A stretch of DNA of 64,000 nt. It comes from Rubrivirga litoralis (lineage in GTDB: Bacteria; Bacteroidota; Rhodothermia; Rhodothermales; Rubricoccaceae). The position numbers were made by a program, and so were the translations under genes. Of the stretch, positions 14,604 through 24,200 are shown in pieces. The stretch covers positions 29,590 to 93,589 of the forward strand of contig NZ_JAVRHT010000012.1 of the NCBI RefSeq assembly GCF_031846415.1, in the 5' to 3' direction. Positions within the stretch are counted from its first letter, which is position 1. The number at the start of each line of letters is the position of its first letter. The notes below the pieces were generated by a model, which had not been told where the DNA came from, did not search any database, and saw only the letters and a program-made list of their open reading frames with translations.

Positions 14604-16231
14604 TGGGGATCGTCTAGCGTGAGCGCAGCCGCACGCAAGGCTTTGAGCGTGGTCTCGTCGTCCCCAGAATAGTACAGCCGGCCGATGCTCACCTCTTCCT
14701 GTGCGAGGACGCGGAGTGTGGGGAGTTCGTCGGCCCACGAGCGGCCGAGAACAAGACCGTACACGCCATCTGAACCCCGGTGGAGGATCCGGGCTACGTC
14801 TTTGCGGTCGATGTCCTTGGTGGCCTTGGGGTCGACGGTGTCCAGATGGAGAGAAGCGTCGGGGTGGGCGGCCACGAGTTGGCGCCTGTGCTTTTCTAAG
14901 CGCTGCTTGACCGCTTTCTGGGTTGCCGCTTTTCGGTCCGTCGGCTTCTCGCCCCTGGCAGGAGGTGTGCCCTCGCTGTCCTCGGCTTTCTTCAGGATGA
15001 CCTCCACATCGTCGCTCACGTCGACCTGGGTCACCTCGTCTACGCGCTTCCAGAGCTGCCGCCGAGAGATCTTGCGCGCGATGTCTCGCAAGTCCTTGGA
15101 AACGGTCTCGTCACCCTTTAGGACACGGATGAACGTCTCGTCGCTCAATTCCAGGTAGGTCTCGACGAGGTCGTCGAGAGTTGAGGGGGTGAAGAGGTCC
15201 AGTTCGTCCCCTGCTTGCTTGGCGATCGCTTCCAGCATTGCCGAGGTGGCTCGGTTGGTTTTGTGGTAGTAGACCTGGGTGAAGAGCTGGAACCTGGCTT
15301 GGACGAAGTTCTCCACCGCCCGAATGCCGCTGCGCTTGACGGCGAGACGGAGGGTCGTGGAGTCGTGCGAGGTGCAGACCAAGAGCGAGCGCAGAACGCG
15401 CTCTCGGTCGTACAGGCCGTAGGTGACACCGATGGACCGGCTGTCGCGCTCGAGGTAGTCCATCCGGTCCGCGTCGAGCGGGGCCGATGCGATGAGATCG
15501 TGGAGGAGGGGGACGTAGCGTTTGAGCCCTTCGGACAGACACAGCTCCGGTCTTTGGAGTATGGCTGCAGCGACCACTCCTGGGACGTGCTGCGCATCGA
15601 CGCCTGTAGCGTTGGTAGCCACCTCCCCGTCCTTGAGGAGCTGATCCCAGATGACCGCGAACAGGATGCAGGACATCTCCTCGTGCTCGACACGGGGTCG
15701 GTCTGCCTTGTTCGGATCGTCGCTCTGCCCGATGTTCTCAGCTAGTCCGCGGACCGAGGCCAGCCGCTCGTCCGTGCGGACGATCTCGATGACGGGGCCT
15801 GTTTTAGGGGCGAAGCTGTCGAAGGTGTGGGAGAGGGGGCCATGTCCGAGATCGTGCACGAGCCCGGCGAAACGCACCACGCGAATAAGCGCCGTGAGCA
15901 CCTCCTCATCGAGAGTGTGAAGGGCGACCGCCTCGCCTTCTGCTGCCTCTCCGACAGATCGCGCACGCCCCTTCTTCGACGCGGCGTACCCGTTGCGGAG
16001 GAGGCTCTCGACAATGGTTTGCGCGATGTGAAGGACGCCGAGGCTGTGCTCAAATCGCGTATGCGACGCCGCTGGGAAGACGTAGTAGAGGAGTCCGTTT
16101 TGACGGATGTGATGAAGCCGCTGGAAGAGCGGATGGTTTAGAACCGCGCGCTCCTCGTTGGAGAGCCGGACGATCCCGTGGACGGGATCGAGAATAGCGT
16201 TGGTGTAGCGGAGCGAGTCGGGGAGTCTCAT
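14600..16231 (-). CDS. HD-domain phosphohydrolase (SAMHD1/dGTPase-like)
   Basis: A 543-residue HD-superfamily protein. The N-terminus has DPVHGIVRL and the family block HIRQNGLLYYVFPAASHTRF near residues 41-60 followed by EHSLGVLH. The metal site is LVHDLGHGPLSHTFD near 124-138 and the distal Asp lies in APLDADRMDYLERD near 247-260. The closest characterised relatives are dNTP triphosphohydrolases. The C-terminal third (about 390-543) is charged with no clear domain. The gene starts 56 bp after brxL and is coupled to the CYTH gene by a 4-bp overlap, so the pair is an add-on to the BREX operon. Substrate unknown. Confidence 0.85.
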   Translation of the reverse strand: MRLPDSLRYTNAILDPVHGIVRLSNEERAVLNHPLFQRLHHIRQNGLLYYVFPAASHTRFEHSLGVLHIAQTIVESLLRNGYAASKKGRARSVGEAAEGEAVALHTLDEEVLTALIRVVRFAGLVHDLGHGPLSHTFDSFAPKTGPVIEIVRTDERLASVRGLAENIGQSDDPNKADRPRVEHEEMSCILFAVIWDQLLKDGEVATNATGVDAQHVPGVVAAAILQRPELCLSEGLKRYVPLLHDLIASAPLDADRMDYLERDSRSIGVTYGLYDRERVLRSLLVCTSHDSTTLRLAVKRSGIRAVENFVQARFQLFTQVYYHKTNRATSAMLEAIAKQAGDELDLFTPSTLDDLVETYLELSDETFIRVLKGDETVSKDLRDIARKISRRQLWKRVDEVTQVDVSDDVEVILKKAEDSEGTPPARGEKPTDRKAATQKAVKQRLEKHRRQLVAAHPDASLHLDTVDPKATKDIDRKDVARILHRGSDGVYGLVLGRSWADELPTLRVLAQEEVSIGRLYYSGDDETTLKALRAAALTLDDPQ

Positions 16232-16287
16232 GATCGAGGAGGCATCGTCTGAGACCGAGCGAAGAACTGAGGGCGGCGGCCCCAGGG

Positions 16288-18321
16288 TTACCGGTCGAGG
16301 GAGAGGGCTTTGGTGGCGGCGGTGCGGAGGTCGCCGAAGAAGATGGGGTCCACGGTCTCGAGGACGTCGGCGTGGACCTCGAAGAAGCTCCGCTTGTTCT
16401 CGATGGGGATGAGCGCGCGGCGGGCCCCGTTGTCCATCGCCACCTGGAGCGGCTCGACGAGCGAGTGGACGGGCTTGACGTTCCCGCCGATGGAGAGGTC
16501 GCCCAGGACCAAGAGGCCCGCCAGCGGCGGCGCCTTCTGGAGCGCGGACACGGCGGCGACGACGAAGGCCACGCCGATCTCACCCGCGACCCGGTTGCCC
16601 AAGAGGTCGACGGCCTCGACGTGGAGGTCGGTGACGTCCAAGAGCCGGTCGAGCCCGTAGGCCGTCTTGTTAGCCCGGAGGTAGCTGTGGGCGCGGGTGA
16701 CCGACTCCTTGGTGATGCCGCTGAGGCCTCCGGCGGGCTTGAGCTTCCCCGTCCCGCTGGCGGGCGTGACCTCCAGTCGGTAGAGCCCGACCGTCCCGTC
16801 GGTGGCGACGGCGCCGGCGTATACGGTGCCCGGCGAGAGCGGGTCGGCGGCGATGAGGTCGCGCCCGCCCTGCTCGGGGACGCCGACGAACCGCTCCTCG
16901 CCCGTTTCGTTGAGCGTGTAGCTGAACGAGGTGTGGTAGTACTCGAACGCCCCCATCTTCTTGAGCTGCTCCTTGACGCGGCGCCGGCCCTCGATAGCGA
17001 GCTCCAGGAGCGGTTCTAGGTCCTCGGCGTTCGGGTCGCCAGCGGGGTGCAAGATCTTGACCAGGCCCGAGACCGTGCGGCGGACGGCCTTCCGGTCCCG
17101 GGCGTTGAGGTGGGAGCCCAGCGCGGCGTGGCGGTCGAGGAGCTCGGTGTAGTTCGACTTGCGGAGCTCGCGGAGCGCCTCGGCGAGGTAGTCCACGACG
17201 AAGCCGTAGTGGTCGGTGAAGTGCTCGTTCCGCATCTTCGGCACCTCCCAGCCCGGGAGGTAGGCGTGGAGCCGGTCGATGAACGCCATGTCGTCGCGGA
17301 TGGCGTCGGGGAGCGGGGCGAACAGGTGGCCCGTCTGGACCATCACGTCGACGGGCTGCTGGGTGTTGCCGAAGAAGGCGAGGCTGGCGTAGCCCGCCAT
17401 CGCCTCCTGCCCGCGCTGGAACTGGCCGGACTCGCCGTAGGTCTTGAGCGTGGTGACGACCTCGAGCGGCATCTTCTGGAGGTCGGCCACCTCGTCGAAC
17501 CCGACGACGTCCCAGATCATGACCATCCCCTTCTGGCGGCCGTTCATGTGGCCGAACAGGTTGGCGACGGTCGTGGGGCCGGTCAGGAGCGAGGCGTAGG
17601 GCGAGATCTCCTGGACGGCGTAGCTCTTGCCCGTCCCCCGCGGCCCGAGCTCGATCAGGTTGTAGTTCCGCTCGCACAGCGGGACCAGCCGGGACAGGAA
17701 CAGGAGCTTGGTCCGGAGCTCCATCTCGTCGGGCTCGTAGCCCATGCTCCGGAGCATGAGGTCGGTCCACTCGGCCGTGGTGAACTCGGCCCGGAGCGCG
17801 CGGTACTCGGCGAGGTCGAAGGAGGCGAGTTGGATGGGCGTGAGCTTCTCGATGACGAACGGGTAGCGCTCGTCGTCGGGCTCCCACGCCATCTCGACCT
17901 GGGCCCAGATGCCGCCGGTCAGGAGCCGGTCGAAGTCGCGGACGTAGCGGTCGGGGATGCGGACCTTGGTGTGGCCGAAGTTGACAACCTCGGCCCAGTA
18001 GGCGCTGTCGACGAGCTTGACCTTGACCTTGTCGATGAACGTGTGTCGGCCCTTCTCCTTGACGCGGCTCTGGGCTTTGGTGGCCTCGTCGGGGCGGATG
18101 TAGTGGGTAGCGAGCGTGTCTTGCACGACGCCGAGCCCCATCTGGATCGCCATCTCGTCGGACGAGGCGCAGTACTTGCCGAGCAGGTACTCCAAGACGA
18201 AGACCGGCACGTTGGCGCCGACCTTGACCTTCCGGACGAGGTCCTTGCGGACGACCTTGCCGGCGAAGACGCGGGCGACCTTGTCGTCGAGCGCGTCGCG
18301 GGCGGGGGGGGCAGGCGTCAT
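16288..18321 (-). CDS. brxL: BREX protein BrxL (Lon-like AAA+)
   Basis: A 677-residue BrxL. The N-terminal part (LVRKVKVGANVPVFVLEYLL near residues 23-42) is the BrxL DNA-binding region. The AAA+ core has Walker A GPRGTGKSYAVQ near 228-239, with the conserved NLFGHMNGRQKGM after it. The C-terminal Lon-like domain has LVLGDLSIGGNVKPV with the dyad Lys, but I see no Ser-containing GPSAG-type motif where GEIGVAFVVAA stands, fitting a degenerate protease. BrxL is required for phage restriction in type 1 BREX. It lies 3 bp after pglZ. Confidence 0.92.
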   Translation of the reverse strand: MTPAPPARDALDDKVARVFAGKVVRKDLVRKVKVGANVPVFVLEYLLGKYCASSDEMAIQMGLGVVQDTLATHYIRPDEATKAQSRVKEKGRHTFIDKVKVKLVDSAYWAEVVNFGHTKVRIPDRYVRDFDRLLTGGIWAQVEMAWEPDDERYPFVIEKLTPIQLASFDLAEYRALRAEFTTAEWTDLMLRSMGYEPDEMELRTKLLFLSRLVPLCERNYNLIELGPRGTGKSYAVQEISPYASLLTGPTTVANLFGHMNGRQKGMVMIWDVVGFDEVADLQKMPLEVVTTLKTYGESGQFQRGQEAMAGYASLAFFGNTQQPVDVMVQTGHLFAPLPDAIRDDMAFIDRLHAYLPGWEVPKMRNEHFTDHYGFVVDYLAEALRELRKSNYTELLDRHAALGSHLNARDRKAVRRTVSGLVKILHPAGDPNAEDLEPLLELAIEGRRRVKEQLKKMGAFEYYHTSFSYTLNETGEERFVGVPEQGGRDLIAADPLSPGTVYAGAVATDGTVGLYRLEVTPASGTGKLKPAGGLSGITKESVTRAHSYLRANKTAYGLDRLLDVTDLHVEAVDLLGNRVAGEIGVAFVVAAVSALQKAPPLAGLLVLGDLSIGGNVKPVHSLVEPLQVAMDNGARRALIPIENKRSFFEVHADVLETVDPIFFGDLRTAATKALSLDR

Positions 18322-18324
18322 GGG

Positions 18325-20850
18325 CTAGACGGACAAACGGAGCGGGATGGGGTCGGACTGGGCCAGGCGGCGGCCGGTCTCGGGGTCTTGGACGGCGACG
18401 CAGACGTCGGCGACGTCGTCGCGGGCGAGGAGGAGGCCGACGGTGGCCTCGCCGTTGGGCGGGAGCGTGACCGTCCCGTGCTCGCGGTCGAAGTCGGCGC
18501 CCATCGCCATGCCGGCCTGGCCGACCTCGGCGCCGCCGTGGAGCAGGACGACGCGGACGGTGACGGGCTCGGCCGCGAACAAGTTCGACGGTCGGACGCG
18601 GACGCCGAAGGTCCGGTTGGTGATGGCCGTCGGGAGGTCGGCCAGTTCCACCTCTGCCGAGGTGCTGGCGGCGGGGGCCTGGGTGGGGAGCCGGAACGTG
18701 AGGGCTGGCACCACCATCTCCTGGAGGCTGGGGCCGCCGTGGTGGTAGCTGAGGTCGCCGCCGGCCTTAAAGACGGCGGCGCCGGGCGGGAAGCAGACGT
18801 CGAGGTCGGCGTCGTAGCCGAGGGCGGCGGCCGAGACGCGCAGGGCGCCGGGGGGCGTGGTGCCTCCCCTCCCGACCCAGCAGCGGCGGCCGAGCTTGAC
18901 GGTCTCGCCGCCCGGGGCCTCGACGGCCATGTCGGCCCCCTTGCGTGACGCGAACAGGTGGCCGTGGTCGGCGACGACGACGAAGCGGGCGACGCCGGCC
19001 TCGGCGAGCTTGCGGACGGCGCGGGCCAGGTTGCTCACGACCGTGCCCATGACGTGGCGCGCGAGGTCGAAGCCCCCCTCCCCCAGCGCGTCGATCTCCT
19101 GGGAGCGGACGACGACGAGCGGGGCGCCCTGGACGGCGGTCGCCAGCTTGGCGGCCGACTGGCGGAGCAGGTCGTCGAGCGTGAGGTCGGCGGCGTCGGG
19201 GACGCGGGCCTGGAGCAGCTTCTGGCGGGCGGGGAGCCCGGGGAGCGGCGTCTCGCCGACCGACGGGGCCAGCTTGCCCTTGACGGCGCCCAGCCGGAAC
19301 GAGGCGCCGGCGCCGGGCAGCAGCGCCGCCATCCCGACGACGGTGACCGAGGGGAGCGCAGCGATGGCCGGCCGCAGGCGGAGGTCGAGGGCGCCATCGA
19401 GCCGCTGCGCCAGCTCGGCGGCCATCTCGTAGCGGAGCGCGTCGGCGACGAGGTAGGCGACGGGCTCCGGGGCGCCGTCCACGAGCGTGGCGTAGACGGA
19501 GGTCTGGGCGAGCGGCCCTTCGACGGACCAGCCGTGGGCGCTGAGGGCGTCGGCGAACCGCTCGGCGGCGCGGTGGACCCAGCGCGCGTAGCGGTCACGC
19601 AGGCGGAAGAGGGCCTCCTCGGCGGCGGGGTCCTGGTCGAGCCCAGCGACGTGGGCTTCGAGCTGGCGGTGGAGCGTGTCGGCGCGGTACCACGGCGCGT
19701 CGCCGTCGGCGTAGGCGGTGACCCAGGCGGCGGGGGTGCCGGCTTGGGTCTCGACGGCCCGCTCGACGCGCTCGAGCTCCGTCCCGAGTCGGGCCAGGAG
19801 CCGGCAGGTCTCCCACTGCGCCTGGTGCTGGACGTCGTGGCGGGCCCAGAAGCTCGCGCCGTGGACGTCGGCGAGGGCCAGGGCCTCGCCGAAGGCGTCG
19901 GCCGCCAGCCGGGCGGCGGTGTGGGCAAGGACGGCGTCGGACTCGAACCGGAACGTGTCCACGCGGCCGAGCGCGGCGGGGTCGAGGTCGGCCTGGGCGA
20001 GCGCGAAGTCGGCCGCGACGGCGTCGGCGGCCTTCTGGTAGGCGGCGGGGTGCCGCTGGCGGAGCCGCTCGACGAGAGCGCGGGCGCGTTTGGTATGGTC
20101 AGCGGTGCGGGGGGCCGGGACGTCTGCGATGGCGAGGGGCGGGTCGCCGTCGAGGTCGTCGCGGAACTCGGCGAGCAGGGCGAACCGGAGCGCCTGGTGG
20201 CGGAGCGCGGCGGGGTCCGCGTCGGCGGGCGTCTCCAGGCCGAGCCGGGAAGTGAGCAGGGCCGCGAGCTCGCCGCTGGCATCCTTCGCCTGGACCGCCG
20301 CGTCCGAAGCGAGGTCGCCGAGCCAGCGGGCCAGGAGCTCGTCGCCGTCGGGCGTATCGAAGACGGTCCGGAGCATCGACGGGGCCGACGCCTCGTCCTG
20401 CTGGCGGAGGACGTCGGCGACGTCGGCGTAGGTCAGGCCGTCGGGCAGGAGGCCGTCGATCTGGCCGTCGGTGAGCGAGCGGCGCAGCAAGACGCGGGCA
20501 AGGCTGGCGAGCTGGGGCTCGTAGGTGACGCCGCCCTCCTCCAGCTCGGCCAGGAGCGACTCGTGGGGGCGGGGCTTGGGGGCCGGGACGTAGACCAGGA
20601 GCGGGTCGGGCCGGGCGGCCGAGACGACGGGCTCGACGGCGGCGCGGAGCCCGAAGTAGGACCCCTCGAACCGGGCCACGAACGTATCGAGCCCGCCCAA
20701 GACGGCCCGGGGGAGCGGGTCGCCGGGCTCGGGCGCCAGCTCGTCGAGGAACGGGCCGAACTCGCCGCGGGGGTCGTAGAGCACGACGACGCGGCGGGCG
20801 TCGAGGTGGCCGCGGAGGGTCTGGGCGAGGTGGTCGTGGAGGAGGTGCAT
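18325..20850 (-). CDS. pglZ: BREX phosphatase-domain protein PglZ
   Basis: An 841-residue PglZ of the alkaline-phosphatase superfamily. The core is recognisable by VAYLVADALRYEMAAELAQR near residues 467-486, ALPSVTVVGMAALLPG near 505-520 and FVVVADHGHLFASRKG near 630-645, the Asp and His residues being the metal ligands. The N-terminal 400 residues are helical and Ala-rich, as in other PglZ proteins. It is essential in BREX systems and thought to work with PglX. It is separated by only 3 bp from both neighbours, so translation is probably coupled. Confidence 0.92.
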   Translation of the reverse strand: MHLLHDHLAQTLRGHLDARRVVVLYDPRGEFGPFLDELAPEPGDPLPRAVLGGLDTFVARFEGSYFGLRAAVEPVVSAARPDPLLVYVPAPKPRPHESLLAELEEGGVTYEPQLASLARVLLRRSLTDGQIDGLLPDGLTYADVADVLRQQDEASAPSMLRTVFDTPDGDELLARWLGDLASDAAVQAKDASGELAALLTSRLGLETPADADPAALRHQALRFALLAEFRDDLDGDPPLAIADVPAPRTADHTKRARALVERLRQRHPAAYQKAADAVAADFALAQADLDPAALGRVDTFRFESDAVLAHTAARLAADAFGEALALADVHGASFWARHDVQHQAQWETCRLLARLGTELERVERAVETQAGTPAAWVTAYADGDAPWYRADTLHRQLEAHVAGLDQDPAAEEALFRLRDRYARWVHRAAERFADALSAHGWSVEGPLAQTSVYATLVDGAPEPVAYLVADALRYEMAAELAQRLDGALDLRLRPAIAALPSVTVVGMAALLPGAGASFRLGAVKGKLAPSVGETPLPGLPARQKLLQARVPDAADLTLDDLLRQSAAKLATAVQGAPLVVVRSQEIDALGEGGFDLARHVMGTVVSNLARAVRKLAEAGVARFVVVADHGHLFASRKGADMAVEAPGGETVKLGRRCWVGRGGTTPPGALRVSAAALGYDADLDVCFPPGAAVFKAGGDLSYHHGGPSLQEMVVPALTFRLPTQAPAASTSAEVELADLPTAITNRTFGVRVRPSNLFAAEPVTVRVVLLHGGAEVGQAGMAMGADFDREHGTVTLPPNGEATVGLLLARDDVADVCVAVQDPETGRRLAQSDPIPLRLSV

Positions 20851-20853
20851 GGG

Positions 20854-21246
20854 CTAGGCGTCGGGCGTGGCGGGCGGGCGGACGCCGGTGAAGCGGTAGA
20901 CGCGGCGGGCCACCTTCTGGCCCTTGCCTTTGGCGCCGAGCGAGAGCGCGGACTCGTCCACGGTGGCCCCGACGCTCCCCTCCCCCGTCACGTCATAGAA
21001 CTCCTCGATCTCGACCTGCTCGGCCGTCCGGATGCGGTCGGCGATGGCGAGCTCCTGGGCGACTTTGGCCTGGCGCTCGGCCATTCGCATCTCGATCTCC
21101 TGGCGCCGTTCGAGCCGTTCGAGTTCCTGGAGGTCGTCGTTGTTGGCGGCGCTCTCCGACGCATCCGACGCCCTGGTGAGCGCGCGGTAGATCCCGTAGT
21201 ACGGGACGACAGCCTGCATGAGCGCGTCTTTTTGCTCGTCGGTCAT
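20854..21246 (-). CDS. Small hypothetical protein inside the BREX operon, 130 aa
   Basis: A 130-residue protein of unknown family between pglX and pglZ, with gaps of 2-3 bp on each side. The first 90 residues look like a long helical coiled coil rich in Glu, Arg and Gln (LERLERRQEIEMRMAERQAK near residues 41-60). The C-terminal 40 residues are basic and ordered-looking (KGQKVARRVYRFTGV). The tight packing implies it is made together with PglX and PglZ. It may be a scaffold, an inhibitor of toxicity or a subtype-specific BREX subunit; no known Brx protein occupies this place in type 1 systems. Confidence 0.65.
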   Translation of the reverse strand: MTDEQKDALMQAVVPYYGIYRALTRASDASESAANNDDLQELERLERRQEIEMRMAERQAKVAQELAIADRIRTAEQVEIEEFYDVTGEGSVGATVDESALSLGAKGKGQKVARRVYRFTGVRPPATPDA

Positions 21247-21248
21247 GG

Positions 21249-24200
21249 CTAGCGGGGCGCGAGGAGGTGGTCGCGGGCGGCCTGGACGGCGGGCGACTGG
21301 CGGTCGGCGACCAAGCTGGCGACGGACTCGGTAGGCTCGTCGTGCGGCTGGAACGAGTCGTCGGGCTGGCGCTCGAAGAACACGTCCTCCAGGCTGTGCG
21401 CGAGCGCGAGGTCAGCGCGCTCGGCACAGAGGGGGACGACGCGCTCGGGCCAGAGGTGCATGGCGAGGTGCGACCAGTCGTAGTCGCCGTGTGCGAGCTC
21501 CTTCCACGCCTTCGCGAGTTCCTTTTGCCAGGGGCGGTAGAGCGTGAACAGGCGGTGGAGCGGGGCGAAGTTGATCAGGACGCCGTCGTCGTGAACGGGG
21601 CGCCAGAGGGGGGCCGTGGCTTCGATCTCGTCGCGGAAGAGACGGAGCTCGGCGACGGCGTCCTGTTGTACGGCGACCCTCTTCCGGGCGGCGGCGGAGG
21701 TGTCCGCGCCGAGGTCGTTCTCGAGTTGGCGGAGCTGGCCCTCCTCGTGGGCCACCTTGCCCCGCGCTAAGTCGAGCGCGCGGTAAAGCGTGTCGCGGTT
21801 GAGGCGCGGGTAGTAGAGCCAGAGCGTGTAGCTGCCGGACGGCGTGGAAAGCGGCCAGTAGATGGGCGCTTTCCGGCGGCTCTTGCTGTACTTGCGGCGG
21901 TGGGACTCGAAGAACGAGCTACCGCGGTGGAGGTAGGCGCGGAGGGTCTTGGCGCCGAGCATGGCGACGAGGGCGTCGCGCTCGGCGGACGGGTCGTCGT
22001 AGATCTCGCCAAGCGCCCCTTCAATGCGGGCGACGATGTCTCGGGGATGGCCGGGGTCATCTACGAGGAGGCCGTCTTCGGGAAAGGCAATCGGGTAGCC
22101 GTCTGGGGGCGACGCGGCGGGGAGGCCGTCCTCGCCGACGAGCATCCCGGGTGGGCAGGCCGGGAGCGGGGCGAACGGGTCCGGGATCTCAGGGGGATCG
22201 GCGGTGCCGGCGGCGTAGCGGACGTCCCACCGGCCAAAGGTGCAGCCGAGCGCGTAGGAGATGATGTTGTGCGCGTAGGCGTCCGCCTCGATGGCCGCCT
22301 CATCGTCTTCATCCTCGTCGCCGCTGGCGGTGGCCTCGTCGTCGTCGCCGAGGCCGACCATTGCGGCGAAGCGAGTGGAGTCGACGTTGTACATCTGGTC
22401 AACGCCCTCGTCGAACGCTGCTAGCGTCTCGGCCAGGAGGGCGTCGCGGTCCTGGAGGAGCGCCTGAGTCAGTTCCAGCCCGTTAGTGGCGGAGGTTCCG
22501 ACCACCGGCGCGTCGAAGACGGAGTTGACTTCGTTGAGGTGGCTCGCGGCGATTTGCGATTCGCGGATCATCCGAGCGGAACGCGCCTCCAGATCTTCCG
22601 CCAGTTCGGCATCGTGTTGCCAAGGCAACCGCTTCAAGATCCCTGTATTGAACTCGGATGCGTTCGCCTGAATGTGGATCAGCGCGAGAGGGAGCCGCGC
22701 GTTCAGCCAGCCAGTCAAGTACTGCGGAGTGATATCAGACTGGCTCAGCACTGCTGGCCCCTTTGCTCCTATGACACATCCTGCTGGCAGAGCGCGCGCA
22801 CTGAATCCCCGCGCGCTCCGCTTCGAGTACGTAGATCCAAGCCTCCGCCAGTAGTCAGAAGCTTGCCGGACTTGCGCAGTCGACCCATTCTTTGATCGAT
22901 TCACCTGTTGCATTTCTTCGCCCTGCCGATTCCAGCCTAACAGAAGGTGTATGTCGCTGTAGAAGCGCGCGAAGGCTCCACCTTTCGCGAAAGGCTCCCA
23001 TCTCTGCTGATCTCCAATACTTCCACTGGCAGCCTCCCATCTCAAGCGTACGAAGCGAGGATCATCGAAGGATCTCATTCCCTCTCTTGCTGTGGCAACA
23101 TCAGGCTCAAGTACCCGGCTTGTCGAAATCAGCTTGGAGAGTTTTCCCGGCAAAGAGTAGAGCAGCTTGTTGCTCGGAATACTTTCGAAGACCTCGTGCT
23201 CGGTCACGAAGCGGGTGCTGTCATCTGGCGCCAGCGCACGGTAGTCAAGGTTGTTCAGGAACTCGTCGAAAGTCGCTCCTTGGGCATCAAGAGCAACGAG
23301 ATCCGACTGCTCGTCCTTCGAGATCACGTAGGCACAAGCCTCCACGAAGGCGCTGTCCATTACACCGATCCCGAGATCGAGGAGGAGTCGCATATGGCCT
23401 AGCAACTCGTTTTTCCGCCACGCCGAGAGCTTCTTCGTGAGGAGGAAGGCCCGCGAGGTGATGGCTCCGACCAACCCGCCCCGCGTCAACAGATCCATTC
23501 CCCGCGAGACGAACGCCGCGTAGATGTCGACGAACGTGGAGCGGTAGCGCCCGTGCCGCATCCACTCGTAGACGGGCTCGGTCGCCAACCCGAAGGGAGG
23601 GTTCATCAGCACCACGTCGTAGCGCTGGCGGCAGACGTCGACAAAGGCGAACCCCCGGGCGGCGTCGTCCGCGAACAGTCGGCGGCGGTGGCTCTCGGCC
23701 TGCTCCCCGGCTCGCGCGTAGGTGTTGAGGGCGCGGTAGACGCGGTCCTCGGCGTCCTGCCAGAACGCCTCGGGGTCGGCGGGGGCGCCGTCGAACAGCC
23801 CGGGCGCTTGGGCCGCCATGCGCGCCGTCTCCACCTCCTCCCGAACGACGGTCTCGATGGGGAGCAGCGTGCCGGCCTCGTCGGCCATGTCCATCTCGCG
23901 GAAGACGCGCTGGACGAGGGGCCGGAGCGGCGCCGGCTCTAGCTGGTTCAGGAACTCGTCGCGGAGGTCGGGCTCGCCCGGCATCGGCTCCGCCACGACG
24001 AGGTTCGTCTTCGTGACCGTCTCTCGGTCCGCCTGCTTGACGCCGAGGCGGGTCCACTCGGCTTGAGCCCGCATCCAGAGCGCGAGCCCGGCCACCTGCG
24101 CTGTCCGCGGGTCGATGTCGACGCCGTGGAGGTTGTGGGCGAGGATGAGGCGCGGGAGCGCCCTGTGGAGCGCGTCTTGGGTCGGGTAGTCGTCGCGGAG

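Noticed and set aside
16372..21252. Long plus-strand open frames opposite brxL and pglZ
   Set aside because: They mirror the high third-position GC of the minus-strand genes and encode low-complexity Gly/Val/Arg/Asp-rich products with no domains; the minus frames match BREX proteins throughout.
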